A DNA stretch of 64,000 nt from Amycolatopsis deserti (GTDB lineage: Bacteria; Actinomycetota; Actinomycetes; Mycobacteriales; Pseudonocardiaceae): the NCBI RefSeq assembly GCF_014653945.1, contig NZ_BNAU01000008.1, positions 1-64,000 on the forward strand, read 5' to 3'. Position numbers and translations under genes: made by a program. The notes beneath the pieces were generated by a model that saw only the letters and a program-made list of their open reading frames with translations, was not told where the DNA came from and ran no database searches. How positions within the stretch are numbered: the stretch's first letter is position 1; every line of letters begins with the position of its first letter. Positions 37,743 to 47,493 of this stretch are shown here, one piece after another.

Positions 37743-39089
37743 ATGACGAAGCAGGCGTCGGCGGCCGCGAAGGACCTGGCGGCGACCGGGGTCGTCGGCG
37801 CGCAGATCGCCTGGGCCGACAACAACGGCATCCCGCGGTCGCGGATCGTGCCGATCGCCGGCCTGGCCGCCGCGGCCACGCGTGGGATCGGGACCACGTC
37901 GTTGTTCGCCGTCTTCGACACCCACGACGTCATCACCTTCGGCCACCCCGGACTCGCCACCCCCTCCGGTGACGTGCGTCTCGTGCCGGTGATCGACCGC
38001 CTGCGACGGCTCGCGGGGCAGCGCGCGCTCGCCTGGGCGCCCGGACGGCAGGTCGCCGCCGACGGATCACCGTGGCCCTACTGCCAGCGCACGGCGCTGG
38101 AGAACGTGGTGTCCGCCGCGTCCAGGCGGGGCTACGAGATCCGCGCCGGGTTCGAAATGGAGTTCGCCGTGGCGCCCGCCGGCGCGCCGGACATCGCGTC
38201 CGCGCCCGGTCATCACGGCCCCGCCTACAGCCCGCACGCCCTGATCCCGCTCGACGACTTCGTCGCGACCGTGCTGCACGACTTCGAGGCCAACGGCCTG
38301 CGGCTGAACCAGTTCCACGCCGAGTACGGCCTGGCTCAGCTGGAACTCTCGCTCACGGCGACCGATCCGGTGTCCGCGGCCGACGACCAGCTGCTGGCCC
38401 GCCAGACCTTGCACGCCGCCGCGCATAGGCACGGCCTGCGGCTGAGCTTCGCGCCGATCGTCAGCCCGGAGGCCGCGGGCAACGGCTGGCACCTGCACAC
38501 CTCGGTGTGGCGCAAGGGACGCAACCTGCTGGCCGGCCTGCCGGACGGTGAGGGCGCCGGCTACCTCGCCGGACTGCTGCGGGACCTGCCCGCCCTCACC
38601 GCCGTCACGGCGCCCAGCGTGCCGTCCACCCTGCGGTTGCGGCCGGGCTACTTCGCCAGCGCGTACGCGTTCTGGGGCGTGGAGAACCGGGAGGCGCCGC
38701 TGCGGTACGTGCCGGGCTCGCAGCTGCTCGGCGACGACCACGCCAACGTCGAGCTGAAGCCGTGTGACGCCTCGGCCAACCCGTACCTGGCGCTCGCCGC
38801 GGTGATCACGGCCGGGGTCGCGGGACTGGCGGAAGGGCTTTCCCTGCCCGATCCGGTCGCCGAGGACCCGGGCACCTGGACCGAGGACCGCCGTGCGGCG
38901 GCCGGAATCGCCCGGCTTCCGGACACACCGGACGAACAGGATCGCGCGCTGGCGTCGAGCGACCGGATGCGCGAGGCGCTGGGGGAGGAGCTGCTCGGCG
39001 CGTTCCGCGCGGTGCGGGCCTCCGACCGGCGCTGGGCCGCCGATCGGACGGTCGAGGACATCGTCGCCGCCCACCTGTGGCGGTACTAG
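37743..39089 (+). CDS. glutamine synthetase family protein (gamma-glutamyl-amine ligase type)
   Basis: The 448-residue protein has the GS fold: the N-terminal beta-grasp with QIAWADNNGIPRSRIVPI, the catalytic FEMEFAV (about 140), NQFHAEYGLAQLELSL (about 190), NGWHLHTSVW (about 244), and the RLRPGYFA...VENREAPLRYVPGS block (about 300-325). Many such paralogues in actinobacteria (GlnA3/GlnA4-type) glutamylate polyamines or ethanolamine rather than ammonia. True GlnA adenylylation features are absent. The start ATG is at 37743. The next gene starts within its stop (TAGTG). Confidence 0.85.
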   Translation: MTKQASAAAKDLAATGVVGAQIAWADNNGIPRSRIVPIAGLAAAATRGIGTTSLFAVFDTHDVITFGHPGLATPSGDVRLVPVIDRLRRLAGQRALAWAPGRQVAADGSPWPYCQRTALENVVSAASRRGYEIRAGFEMEFAVAPAGAPDIASAPGHHGPAYSPHALIPLDDFVATVLHDFEANGLRLNQFHAEYGLAQLELSLTATDPVSAADDQLLARQTLHAAAHRHGLRLSFAPIVSPEAAGNGWHLHTSVWRKGRNLLAGLPDGEGAGYLAGLLRDLPALTAVTAPSVPSTLRLRPGYFASAYAFWGVENREAPLRYVPGSQLLGDDHANVELKPCDASANPYLALAAVITAGVAGLAEGLSLPDPVAEDPGTWTEDRRAAAGIARLPDTPDEQDRALASSDRMREALGEELLGAFRAVRASDRRWAADRTVEDIVAAHLWRY

Positions 39090-39721
39090 TGGCACTGCTC
39101 GACGAGGTGCGCTGGTTCCCCGGCGCCGCGCGCCTCGTCGACCTCGCGCGGCCCGAGATGCCGCAGCAGAAGAGCGAATCGGCCGCGTTCGTGACGCTGG
39201 TTTCCCTGCGGGCGCACGGGATTCCGGTGACGAGTCAGGACGACACCGCCTCGGCCGGGTCGTCACCGGCGTCCACCGCGGCGGCGATCGCCGAGTTGTC
39301 CGGGGGCGAGCTGACGGCGGTCGTCGCGGAGGGCGCGTGGACCGCCGCGGCGCTCAGGGCGATCCTGGCCGGGGTGCCCGAGCTGGACGTCACCCTGGTG
39401 GCCTTTGTGGACACCGCCGACCTCGGCGCGCCGGACACACCGGACCGGGCGCTGCGCGACTACCTGGACGGCGGGCTGCCGCCGTTCTGGAGTTCCCGTT
39501 GGCGCACCAGGAATCCGGTGTTCCTCGCGGGCACGGTCAGCGGTCCCGGCGGCACGCTGGTGGCCATTGTGGACGGTTACCGGTCGGCCGGCCGGGACGG
39601 GGTGCACCTGCAGATGCTCGACCGGGTCGTCGCCGCACTGCGGGGGCTGCTGCTGGTGGTGCCCGCCGCGGACGCGCCCGCGGCGCTGGCGCTCGTCGCG
39701 CGGGCGCGCCTCACTCCTTAG
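39089..39721 (+). CDS. hypothetical protein coupled to the GS-like gene
   Basis: I do not recognise this 210-residue protein with confidence; the start VALLDEVRWFPGAARLVDLARPEMPQQK resembles DUF6885 proteins, but the expected Cys motif after PQQK is missing here. The middle is Ala/Gly-rich (AELSGGELTAVVAEGAWTAAAL), and the C-terminal half has DYLDGGLPPFWSSRWRTRNPVFLAG and GGTLVAIVDGYRSAGRDGVHLQ. The GTG at 39089 shares a base with the GS-like stop, so translation is coupled. It overlaps the converging permease gene by 11 bp. Confidence 0.65.
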   Translation: MALLDEVRWFPGAARLVDLARPEMPQQKSESAAFVTLVSLRAHGIPVTSQDDTASAGSSPASTAAAIAELSGGELTAVVAEGAWTAAALRAILAGVPELDVTLVAFVDTADLGAPDTPDRALRDYLDGGLPPFWSSRWRTRNPVFLAGTVSGPGGTLVAIVDGYRSAGRDGVHLQMLDRVVAALRGLLLVVPAADAPAALALVARARLTP

Positions 39722-41150
39722 GCGCGAGCCGGGAGTGCCTGCGGCCGTAGGCGAAGTAGATGACCAGGCCGATCGCGAGCCAGACGGCGAACCGGATCCA
39801 GGTCAGCACGTCCAGGTTCAGCATCAGGTACAGGCACGCCAGCGCGGCGATGATCGGCAGCACCGGGGACAGCGGCACGGTGAAGGGTCGCTTGAGGTCG
39901 GGGCGCTTGTGGCGCAGCACGGGCACCGCGATCGCGACGATCACCATCGCCGACAGCGCGCCGATGCTGACCATGTCGGACAGCTCGGTGATCGGCACGA
40001 ACGCCGCGAGCAGGGCGATCAGCACCGCGCCGCCGATCGTCATGCGGTGCGGTGTGCCCCAGCGCGGGTGGGTGGTGCCGATCGGCTTGGGCAGCAGGCC
40101 GTCGCGGCCCATGGCGAACCCGATACGGCCGATGGTGACCAGTTCGACCATCATCACCGAGGTCAGGCCGGTGACCGCGCCGAGCGAGATGAGGGCGCTG
40201 ACCCAGTGCTGGCCGACCGAGTCGAACGCGGCGGCGAGCGGGGCCCCGGCGTCGATGTCGGTGAACGGCACCATGCCGGTCAGCACCAGCGACACGGCGA
40301 TGTAGAGCACGGCGCACACGCCGAGGGCGCCGAGGATGCCGACGCGCAGGTCCTTGCGCGGGTTGCGGGTCTCCTCGCCGAGGTTGGCCAGCGCCTCGAA
40401 CCCGGTGTAGGCGAAGAACACGATCGCCGCGGCGGACAGCACCCCGCCGATGCCGTAGACGGACTGCTCGAGCCCGAGCCCGGCCTGCACGACCGGCTGG
40501 TGCAGCACGCTCGCGCCGCTCTCGCCCGGGCGGGCCGGCGGGATGAACGGGGTCAGGTTGGCGCCCTTGATGAAGAACACGCCCACGGCGATGATCAGGA
40601 CGCACACCGCGACCTTGACGAGCACCAGCACGTTCGTCACCCGGGCCGATTCCCGGATCCCGAGCACTGCGATGACGGTCAGGATGGCGATGATGGCGAC
40701 GGCGCCGACGTTGACGGTGGCGTCCTCGCCGAACCACTCCTGGGGCAGGCCGAGCAGGTTGGCGAGGTAGCCGGACCACCCCCGCGACACGACGGCGGCC
40801 CCGAGGGCGAACTCGAGGAGCAGGTCCCAGCCGATGATCCAGGCGAACACCTCGCCGAGGGTGGCGAAGGCGTAGGTGTAGGCGCTGCCCGCGGTGGGCA
40901 CGCTGGAGGCCAGTTCGGCGTAGCAGAGGGCCGCGAGGCCCGCGACAACGGCCCCGATCACGAACGACAACGTCACGGCCGGCCCGGCGTGCGTCTTGGC
41001 CTCCACGCCCGCGAGCGTGAAGATGCCGGTGCCGATGATGATCCCGACGCCGAAGCCCACCAGATCCCTGGCCCGCAGGCGGCGCTTCAGATCGCCGGCG
41101 TCTTGCCGGGCGAGGACTTCGTTGACGTCAAGCGTTCGGGTGATGCCCAT
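39711..41150 (-). CDS. APC superfamily amino-acid permease (cationic amino-acid type)
   Basis: The 479-residue protein has about twelve to fourteen membrane helices, starting at DLVGFGVGIIIGTGIFTLAG (about 30-48), with TAGSAYTYAFATLGEVFAWIIGWDLLLEF and VFFAYTGFEALANLGEETRNPRKDLRVGI, the pattern of CAT/YfnA-type transporters. Transport of an amino acid or amine is expected. It converges on the GS-like operon, so both may serve amine use. No ribosome site precedes the ATG at 41150, and the upstream 600 bp are filled with large palindromes. Confidence 0.87.
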   Translation of the reverse strand: MGITRTLDVNEVLARQDAGDLKRRLRARDLVGFGVGIIIGTGIFTLAGVEAKTHAGPAVTLSFVIGAVVAGLAALCYAELASSVPTAGSAYTYAFATLGEVFAWIIGWDLLLEFALGAAVVSRGWSGYLANLLGLPQEWFGEDATVNVGAVAIIAILTVIAVLGIRESARVTNVLVLVKVAVCVLIIAVGVFFIKGANLTPFIPPARPGESGASVLHQPVVQAGLGLEQSVYGIGGVLSAAAIVFFAYTGFEALANLGEETRNPRKDLRVGILGALGVCAVLYIAVSLVLTGMVPFTDIDAGAPLAAAFDSVGQHWVSALISLGAVTGLTSVMMVELVTIGRIGFAMGRDGLLPKPIGTTHPRWGTPHRMTIGGAVLIALLAAFVPITELSDMVSIGALSAMVIVAIAVPVLRHKRPDLKRPFTVPLSPVLPIIAALACLYLMLNLDVLTWIRFAVWLAIGLVIYFAYGRRHSRLAPKE

Positions 41151-41222
41151 GGTGGAACGTTAGAAGATCACCTGAAGATGCGCAGCCCGGTGGCCCCTTG
41201 CTGTGACGAAGGGCCCGAAGGA

Positions 41223-41402
41223 CGCTTTTGATCGGTGAACAAAAGCGGAGCTGGGTGGTCATCCCGTCGCCTGACACGTGACGATCACCTTGAGCCAGGG
41301 CCGCAACCCAGGCCGCCAACCGCAGGCCGACCATGCCAACCTTGCGGCCCTGGCTCAAGGTGATATGCACAAACCGCAGGCGACGGGATGACCACCCAGC
41401 TC
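41223..41402. repeat. hairpin and large two-tier palindrome upstream of the permease
   Basis: An 8-bp inverted repeat (41223-41230 with 41240-41247) abuts a larger structure whose outer arms 41248-41273 and 41377-41402 are perfect 26-bp complements and whose inner arms 41284-41306 and 41342-41364 are perfect 23-bp complements. The internal loops are 10 and 12 bases and the apical loop is 35 bases. It would form a cruciform or a very stable RNA hairpin. Confidence 0.9.
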
Positions 41403-41484
41403 CCACCCACCCGAGGTGAGACGACAACGGTCTCCCGTCATCCCGGAGCCTGCCCGTCCGGCGAGGACATCTCTTGATCTTTAG

Positions 41485-41683
41485 AGGTGACTTGGGGCAG
41501 GCGAAGAGCCCGCCCTGCGGGCGGAATGCGCCTTACGGCGCCAAAGGTCACCTTCCGACCACCCCCGCCCCCGATGCCTGATTGTGTTTCAGTCGCCGAG
41601 CAGGCGTGTCAAGGCGGGAAAGAGTACCTTGACACGCCTGGTCGGCGACCAAAGATCGGCTGTGGATCGGGGGCGGGGGAGGT
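41485..41683. repeat. second set of stacked inverted repeats
   Basis: A smaller hairpin (AGGTGAC at 41485 with GTCACCT at 41547, containing GCCCGC/GCGGGC at 41508 and 41517) is followed by a second two-tier palindrome: outer arms 41558-41575 with 41666-41683 (18 bp, one mismatch), symmetric 16-base internal loops, and inner arms 41592-41614 with 41627-41649 (23 bp, one mismatch) around a 12-base loop. The plan copies that of the first palindrome, but the sequence is different. Confidence 0.85.
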
Positions 41684-41730
41684 CTGGGGCGTAGTCGGTC
41701 TTCTTGCGCCGCCGGCTTGCGGTTGGAAAA

Positions 41731-41766
41731 GAAAAAAGCCCGGGCTGCCGTTGGCAGCCCGGGCTT
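41731..41766 (-). terminator. sigA terminator
   Basis: A perfect 14-bp stem (41736-41749 with 41753-41766) closes a GTT loop 12 bp beyond the sigA stop; on the minus strand it is followed by TTTTCTTTTCC. Confidence 0.9.
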
Positions 41767-41777
41767 GTTCGGTTCTC

Positions 41778-43175
<1,398 letters not shown>

Positions 43176-43294
43176 GTACGCCCTTTCGCAGCGGTCGATC
43201 ACGGCGACCCGGGATGGTGCGTCCCGGCCGCCTCAGATTCGGGGAACGTCCCGCGGCCTGCGGTTTTGTCCTCCGCGACCGTGGGCCGTGTTCC

Positions 43295-43300
43295 ATTGTA
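43295..43300 (-). promoter_or_regulatory. probable -10 element of the sigA promoter
   Basis: On the minus strand TACAAT (43300-43295) stands out in an otherwise GC-rich region 120 bp upstream of the sigA GTG. No good -35 is found at 17 bases, as is common for actinobacterial housekeeping promoters. Confidence 0.45.
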
Positions 43301-43363
43301 ACGACGATACGCCGGTGCGTTGCGGCCGATCATCGGTCGAACGCGGCGCGGCCGCTCCCGGGC

Positions 43364-44125
43364 TCAGTGCTCCAGGCCCTCGGCGGCCGCCAGCGCCGCG
43401 CCCACGATCCCCGCGTTGTTCTGCAGGGACGCGGCCAGGACCGGTGTCCTGATCTCCAGCAGCGGGACCCATTTCTCGGCCTTCTTGCTGACCCCGCCGC
43501 CCACGATGAACAAATCCGGCCAGATGAGGTTCTCCAGCACGGAAAGGTAACGGTTCACGCGCTTGGCCCACTGCGGGTAGGACAGGCCCTCGTTGTCCTT
43601 GACCGAGGCGGCCGCCTTCTTCTCGGCGTCGTGCCCGTCGACCTCGACGTGGCCGAACTCGGTGTTCGGCATCAGGGTGCCGTGCTGGAACAGCGCGCTG
43701 CCGATGCCGGTGCCGAACGTCAGCAGGGTCGTGACGCCCTTGCGGGCCGCCGGGTCGCCGTAGCGGATCTCGGCCATGCCGGCCGCGTCGGCGTCGTTGA
43801 GCATCGCGATGTCGTCCTCGTGGCGGTCCAGCCGCTTGGCGAACAGCGCGTCCGCGTCGGTGCCGATCCAGCTGGGGTCGATGTTCGCCGCCGTGTGCGC
43901 GACGCCCTTCTTCACGACCGCGGGCAGCGTGATGCCGACCGGGCCGTCCCAGCCGAAGTGGGCCACGATCTGGGCCACCACGTCGGCCACCGCGTCCGGG
44001 GTCGCCGGGCGCGGGGTGTCGATCCGGAAGCGGTCGCCGATCAGTGCGCCCTTTTCCAGGTCGACAAGGGCGCCCTTGATACCGCTGCCGCCGATGTCGA
44101 TTCCGAAACCTCGGGTCGCCGTCAT
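43364..44125 (-). CDS. ppgK: polyphosphate glucokinase
   Basis: The 253-residue ROK-family kinase has the phosphate-binding motif GIDIGGSGIKGALVDL (about 7-22), the catalytic NDADAAGMAE (about 110-119), TFGTGIGSALF (about 134-144) and the FGHVEVDG segment. Polyphosphate/ATP glucokinases phosphorylate glucose with polyphosphate as preferred donor. ATG at 44125. It lies between sigA and suhB, exactly as in M. tuberculosis (Rv2702), and is divergent from suhB with 64 bp between. Confidence 0.93.
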   Translation of the reverse strand: MTATRGFGIDIGGSGIKGALVDLEKGALIGDRFRIDTPRPATPDAVADVVAQIVAHFGWDGPVGITLPAVVKKGVAHTAANIDPSWIGTDADALFAKRLDRHEDDIAMLNDADAAGMAEIRYGDPAARKGVTTLLTFGTGIGSALFQHGTLMPNTEFGHVEVDGHDAEKKAAASVKDNEGLSYPQWAKRVNRYLSVLENLIWPDLFIVGGGVSKKAEKWVPLLEIRTPVLAASLQNNAGIVGAALAAAEGLEH

Positions 44126-44189
44126 TGGCGCCGTCCCTTCTCGCTCGATTCAGAAACCTGTGCCGGAGACTTTAACCGGGTGTGGTCCC

Positions 44190-45008
44190 ATGGTGGACGT
44201 GGGAGCTGCCGAAACAGAGTTGAAGGACGTCGCCGTCCAGGTCGCGACCGAGGCCGGCGACCTGGTCCGACGTGCCCGTGAGGCCATGGTCGCAGGTGAG
44301 GCGGTGCCGGTCGAGACCAAGACGACCGACACCGACGTGGTCACCGCGGCCGACCGCGCGGCCGAGCAGCTGGTGCGCGACCGGCTGGCTCAGCTGCGGC
44401 CGGGGGACCACGTGCTGGGGGAGGAGGCCGGCGGCTCGGCCGGCGACGGGGTGACGTGGGTGGTGGACCCGATCGACGGCACCGTGAACTTCCTCTACGG
44501 CGCGCCCCTGTTCGCCGTCTCGCTGGCCGCGCAGGTGGACGGGGTGTCGGTGGCCGGGGCGGTCGTGGAACCGGTCAGCGGGCGCTGCTGGACGGCCGTG
44601 CGGGGCCAGGGCGCGTGGCTCGACGGGCGGCGGCTGGCGGTGTCCTCGCCGTCGCGGCTGGAGCTGAGCCTGGTCGGCACCGGGTTCGCCTACCAGGCCG
44701 AGCGGCGCGCCCGGCAGGCACGGTTCGTGTCCGGGCTGCTGACCCGGGTGCGCGACGTGCGCCGCGCCGGGGTGGCGTCGCTGGACCTGTGCGCGGTGGC
44801 GGCCGGGTGGCTGGACGCGTACGTGGAGCACGGGCTGAACCGGTGGGACTGGGCGGCCGGGGCGCTGGTCGCGTCCGAGGCGGGCGCGGTGGTGCACCTG
44901 CCGGGTTCGGACCCGGCACTGGGCGAGGACGCGACGTTCGCGGCCGCACCGTCGATCGCCGAGGCGCTCTACGACGCGGCCGTGGAGTGCGGCGTCAAGG
45001 ACGTGTAG
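44190..45008 (+). CDS. suhB: inositol monophosphatase family protein
   Basis: The 272-residue protein has the metal-site motifs GEEAGGSAG (about 72-80), WVVDPIDGTVNFLYGAP (about 91-107) and the C-terminal WDWAAGALVASEAG (about 218-231). It dephosphorylates inositol 1-phosphate or related sugar phosphates; myo-inositol feeds phosphatidylinositol and mycothiol synthesis in actinobacteria. ATG at 44190 is in frame; a GTG 3 bp later is possible. Gene order matches Rv2701c. Confidence 0.9.
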   Translation: MVDVGAAETELKDVAVQVATEAGDLVRRAREAMVAGEAVPVETKTTDTDVVTAADRAAEQLVRDRLAQLRPGDHVLGEEAGGSAGDGVTWVVDPIDGTVNFLYGAPLFAVSLAAQVDGVSVAGAVVEPVSGRCWTAVRGQGAWLDGRRLAVSSPSRLELSLVGTGFAYQAERRARQARFVSGLLTRVRDVRRAGVASLDLCAVAAGWLDAYVEHGLNRWDWAAGALVASEAGAVVHLPGSDPALGEDATFAAAPSIAEALYDAAVECGVKDV

Positions 45009-45053
45009 CGCGGGCTTTCGCCGGCCGCCGGGCGATCCCTCGGCCGCCCCAAT

Positions 45054-45089
45054 GTGGGACTCGCGCGGCGGAGCGTGGGACTCGCGCGG
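45054..45089. repeat. short direct repeat between suhB and cei
   Basis: GTGGGACTCGCGCGG occurs twice, at 45054-45068 and 45075-45089, in the 80-bp gap between two converging genes; the second copy overlaps the end of the cei reading frame. GTGGGACTCGCGCG words appear to recur in intergenic DNA of related genomes, from memory. Confidence 0.6.
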
Positions 45090-45767
45090 TCAGCAGGTGC
45101 CGGGGCGTGCGGCGGCCAGCAGGGCCTCGTCGATGAGCGGGGGGCTCACGGCGGACTGCTCGCCGCCGTCGCCGTCGTGCTGGGCCGACCACGCCTGCAG
45201 CTGCGCGAGGATGTCCCGCGCGGCCTTGGTGGGCACCACGTCGCCGAAGGCGCTGCCGATCGCCAGGTCCACGCTGGCGTCCTCGCGGTTGTCCCGCACC
45301 AGCTCGACGCACGGCACGACCAGGCTGAGCGTGCGCGCCGCGGAGCTGCCGTTGTCGCCGAAGCGCAACTGGCCGCGGCAGGCCGCCTCGGTGGTCGCGT
45401 AGGCGGGGTCGTTCTCCGGCGGCGCGATCTGCGTGAAACCCAGCTGCCGCAGGCTTTCCGTGGTGATCGCGGCCTGCCCGCGCTTCTCGCTGGCGTTGAG
45501 CACCTTCACCGCGATCCGGTCGGCCGGCACCGGCGTCGTCTCGTCGAGCGCGGTGTAACCCAGGTTGGTGTACGTCACACCGGGCGGCGGAGTGGGCGGC
45601 GGATCGCACCGCAGCGCGGCGTCGATGTCCTGCTTGCTGGTGATCGCGCGCACCCAGATGAACATCGCGACGAGGCCGAGCACCCCGATCACGATCAGGG
45701 CGGGCAGCGGACGGCGCTTGCGGTAGGGCCGCGATCTCCGGTTGCCGTAACCGATCCCCGACGACAC
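45090..45767 (-). CDS. cei: envelope integrity protein Cei
   Basis: The protein (225 residues from this start) has a basic cytoplasmic N-terminus (GNRRSRPYRKRRPLP), one membrane helix (about 20-40, ALIVIGVLGLVAMFIWVRAI) and an extracytoplasmic LytR C-terminal-type domain (about 80-210) with VKVLNASEKRGQAA and paired Cys residues. Cei (Rv2700) is needed for cell-envelope integrity in M. tuberculosis. The GTG at 45767 is preferred because VSSGIGYGNRRSR fits the family and a G-rich site precedes it; GTGs at 45776 and 45800 are alternatives. Position next to suhB is conserved. Confidence 0.87.
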   Translation of the reverse strand: MSSGIGYGNRRSRPYRKRRPLPALIVIGVLGLVAMFIWVRAITSKQDIDAALRCDPPPTPPPGVTYTNLGYTALDETTPVPADRIAVKVLNASEKRGQAAITTESLRQLGFTQIAPPENDPAYATTEAACRGQLRFGDNGSSAARTLSLVVPCVELVRDNREDASVDLAIGSAFGDVVPTKAARDILAQLQAWSAQHDGDGGEQSAVSPPLIDEALLAAARPGTC

Positions 45768-46159
45768 CTGCCCCACCCCTTCGATCGAAGACCCGAACAC
45801 CCGCTTGCCCGAACCGTCGTTCCTGATCAGCGTAGGCGTTACAGTGCACCAGCGTCGTCACCCGGTCGAAGCCGGGGTCCGTGTCGCACGGTCCCATGAA
45901 CGTCCCCGCGATGCGTTCCCCCTGTTGGGTGACGTACGTCCTGCTTCGAATGACACTCTGCGCGTTCGGGTAAAGCGTGAGCTACCCTCTGCGGGCTCCG
46001 CCCGTAGATCAGGTACCGAAACACGTTGCTGAAGAGAGACCTGGCTCACTACGGCGGCGGGCACAAACCGGGGCGCTGGGACGTTGTCCAGCGGCACGAT
46101 GGCATGCGAACAGCGTGCTTGAACAGTGATTACAGAGCTGATCGCAGGGGTGAGGGACA
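45768..46159. other. divergent intergenic region cei-DUF4193
   Basis: This region separates the divergent cei and DUF4193 genes and holds both promoters. It is less GC-rich than the coding DNA. TTGAAC at about 46110 is a possible -35 for the DUF4193 gene, without a convincing -10. Longer leaders upstream of DUF4193 are open in short frames without family support. Confidence 0.4.
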
Positions 46160-46468
46160 ATGGCGACCGACTACGACGCTCCGCGCCGCAGCGAAGCCGA
46201 CGAGCTCGCCGAGGACTCGTTGGAGGAGCTGAAGGCTCGCCGGAACGAGACGCAGTCCGGCGTGGTGGACGTGGACGAGGACGCGAGCGCGGAGAACTTC
46301 GAGTTGCCGGGTGCGGACCTGTCCGGGCTGTCGGGTGAGGACCTGACGGTGAAGGTGGTGCCGAAGCAGGCGGACGAGTTCACCTGCTCCGTGTGCTTCC
46401 TCGTTCACCACCGCAGCCGGCTGGCGGAGGAGCACAACGGGCAGATGATCTGCCGCGACTGCGCGTGA
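46160..46468 (+). CDS. DUF4193 protein
   Basis: The 102-residue protein starts MATDYDAPRRSEADELAEDSLEELKARRNE and ends with a zinc-ribbon-like FTCSVCFLVHHRSRLAEEHNGQMICRDC (CxxC plus CxxC). Strong AGGGGTGAGG precedes the ATG. DUF4193 (Rv2699c) is conserved and probably essential in mycobacteria, but its role is unknown; the acidic coil and C-terminal zinc site suggest contact with RNA polymerase or ribosomes, which is only a guess. Confidence 0.9.
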   Translation: MATDYDAPRRSEADELAEDSLEELKARRNETQSGVVDVDEDASAENFELPGADLSGLSGEDLTVKVVPKQADEFTCSVCFLVHHRSRLAEEHNGQMICRDCA

Positions 46469-46485
46469 CACCGCGGACGGCCGGG

Positions 46486-46986
46486 CTACTTCCCTGAGCG
46501 GAGCAGCTCGGCCAGGGCCTCCGGCCTGCGGGTACTGAACACCCAGTAGGGGGTCGGGTCCGCGGGATCGGTCAGGTGCACGCGCAGCAGCGAACCGACC
46601 CAGCCGCGATGCGTCACGTAAGCGGCGGGGTCGAGTTCCGGTCCCATCGCCTTCCGCTTCCGGTCCTTCCCGATGACCTCCACCTCACCGACGAACCGCA
46701 ACGGCAGATGAGCGTCCCCGACCTCCAGCTCGTCGCCGGTCACCCGGATCCGGGCCCGGCCCATGGCCACCAGCCACGCCACCATCAACGGCATCAGCAC
46801 CACGAACGGCAGCCACAGCGGCACCGCGGGGTAGCCGAGGTGGATCTCGTAGGCCAGCAGCGCCGCGCCCGCCAGTGGCAGCGGCCAGCCCCACCACGAC
46901 AGGTACAGCCGTTCGGAATACCGCGTCGTGCCGTCCCCGGCGGCCGTGTCGCCCACCGCACCGGCCGTGCTCGCGTGCTCACCCAT
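46486..46986 (-). CDS. DUF3093 membrane protein
   Basis: This 166-residue protein has two membrane helices near the N-terminus (about 32-75, [41 protein letters not shown]) and a soluble C-terminal domain with [18 protein letters not shown] and [23 protein letters not shown]3093 (Rv2698) is a conserved actinobacterial family without known function. ATG at 46986. It is divergent from dut (24 bp apart) and converges on DUF4193. Confidence 0.9.
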   Translation of the reverse strand: MGEHASTAGAVGDTAAGDGTTRYSERLYLSWWGWPLPLAGAALLAYEIHLGYPAVPLWLPFVVLMPLMVAWLVAMGRARIRVTGDELEVGDAHLPLRFVGEVEVIGKDRKRKAMGPELDPAAYVTHRGWVGSLLRVHLTDPADPTPYWVFSTRRPEALAELLRSGK

Positions 46987-47010
46987 GCCCTAAGGGTAGT
47001 CTCGCCGCCC

Positions 47011-47493
47011 GTGTCCCCCGTTCAGGTCCTGCTCACCCGGCTCGATCCGGGTGTCCCGATCCCGTCCTACGCCCGGCCCGGCGACGCCGGCGCCGACCTC
47101 GTGACGACCACCGACGTCGTCCTGGAGCCCGGCGAGCGGGCCCTGGTGGGCACCGGGGTGGCGATCGCGCTGCCGCCGGGCTACGCCGGTTTCGTGCACC
47201 CGCGCTCGGGCCTGGCCGCGCGCACCGGGCTGTCCGTGGTGAACACGCCGGGCACCATCGACTCGGGCTACCGCGGGGAGATCAAGGTGTGCCTGGTCAA
47301 CCACGACCGCACCGAGCCGATCCGGCTGGCGCGGGGCGACCGGATCGCGCAGCTGGTGGTCCAGCGCGTGGAGACGGCCGAGTTCGTGGAGGTCGCGGAA
47401 CTCACGGCCACCGAACGCGGGGCCGGCGGGTACGGATCGACCGGCGGGCATGCGACGCTGACCGGAAACCCCGGGGAAGGAACGAGGAAGTAG
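47011..47493 (+). CDS. dut: dUTP diphosphatase
   Basis: The 160-residue protein has all five dUTPase motifs: AGDAGADL-like [45 protein letters not shown] (motifs II-III), [11 protein letters not shown] (IV) and [13 protein letters not shown] (V, the C-terminal arm). It hydrolyses dUTP to dUMP, keeping uracil out of DNA. The GTG at 47011 is the only suitable start near DUF3093. The DUF3710 start shares a base with its stop. Confidence 0.95.
   Translation: MSPVQVLLTRLDPGVPIPSYARPGDAGADLVTTTDVVLEPGERALVGTGVAIALPPGYAGFVHPRSGLAARTGLSVVNTPGTIDSGYRGEIKVCLVNHDRTEPIRLARGDRIAQLVVQRVETAEFVEVAELTATERGAGGYGSTGGHATLTGNPGEGTRK

Noticed and set aside
41223-41402. Palindrome as an ordinary terminator
   Set aside because: There is no U-tract on either side, sigA already has a perfect terminator upstream, and two-tier 26/23-bp arms are far larger than any terminator.
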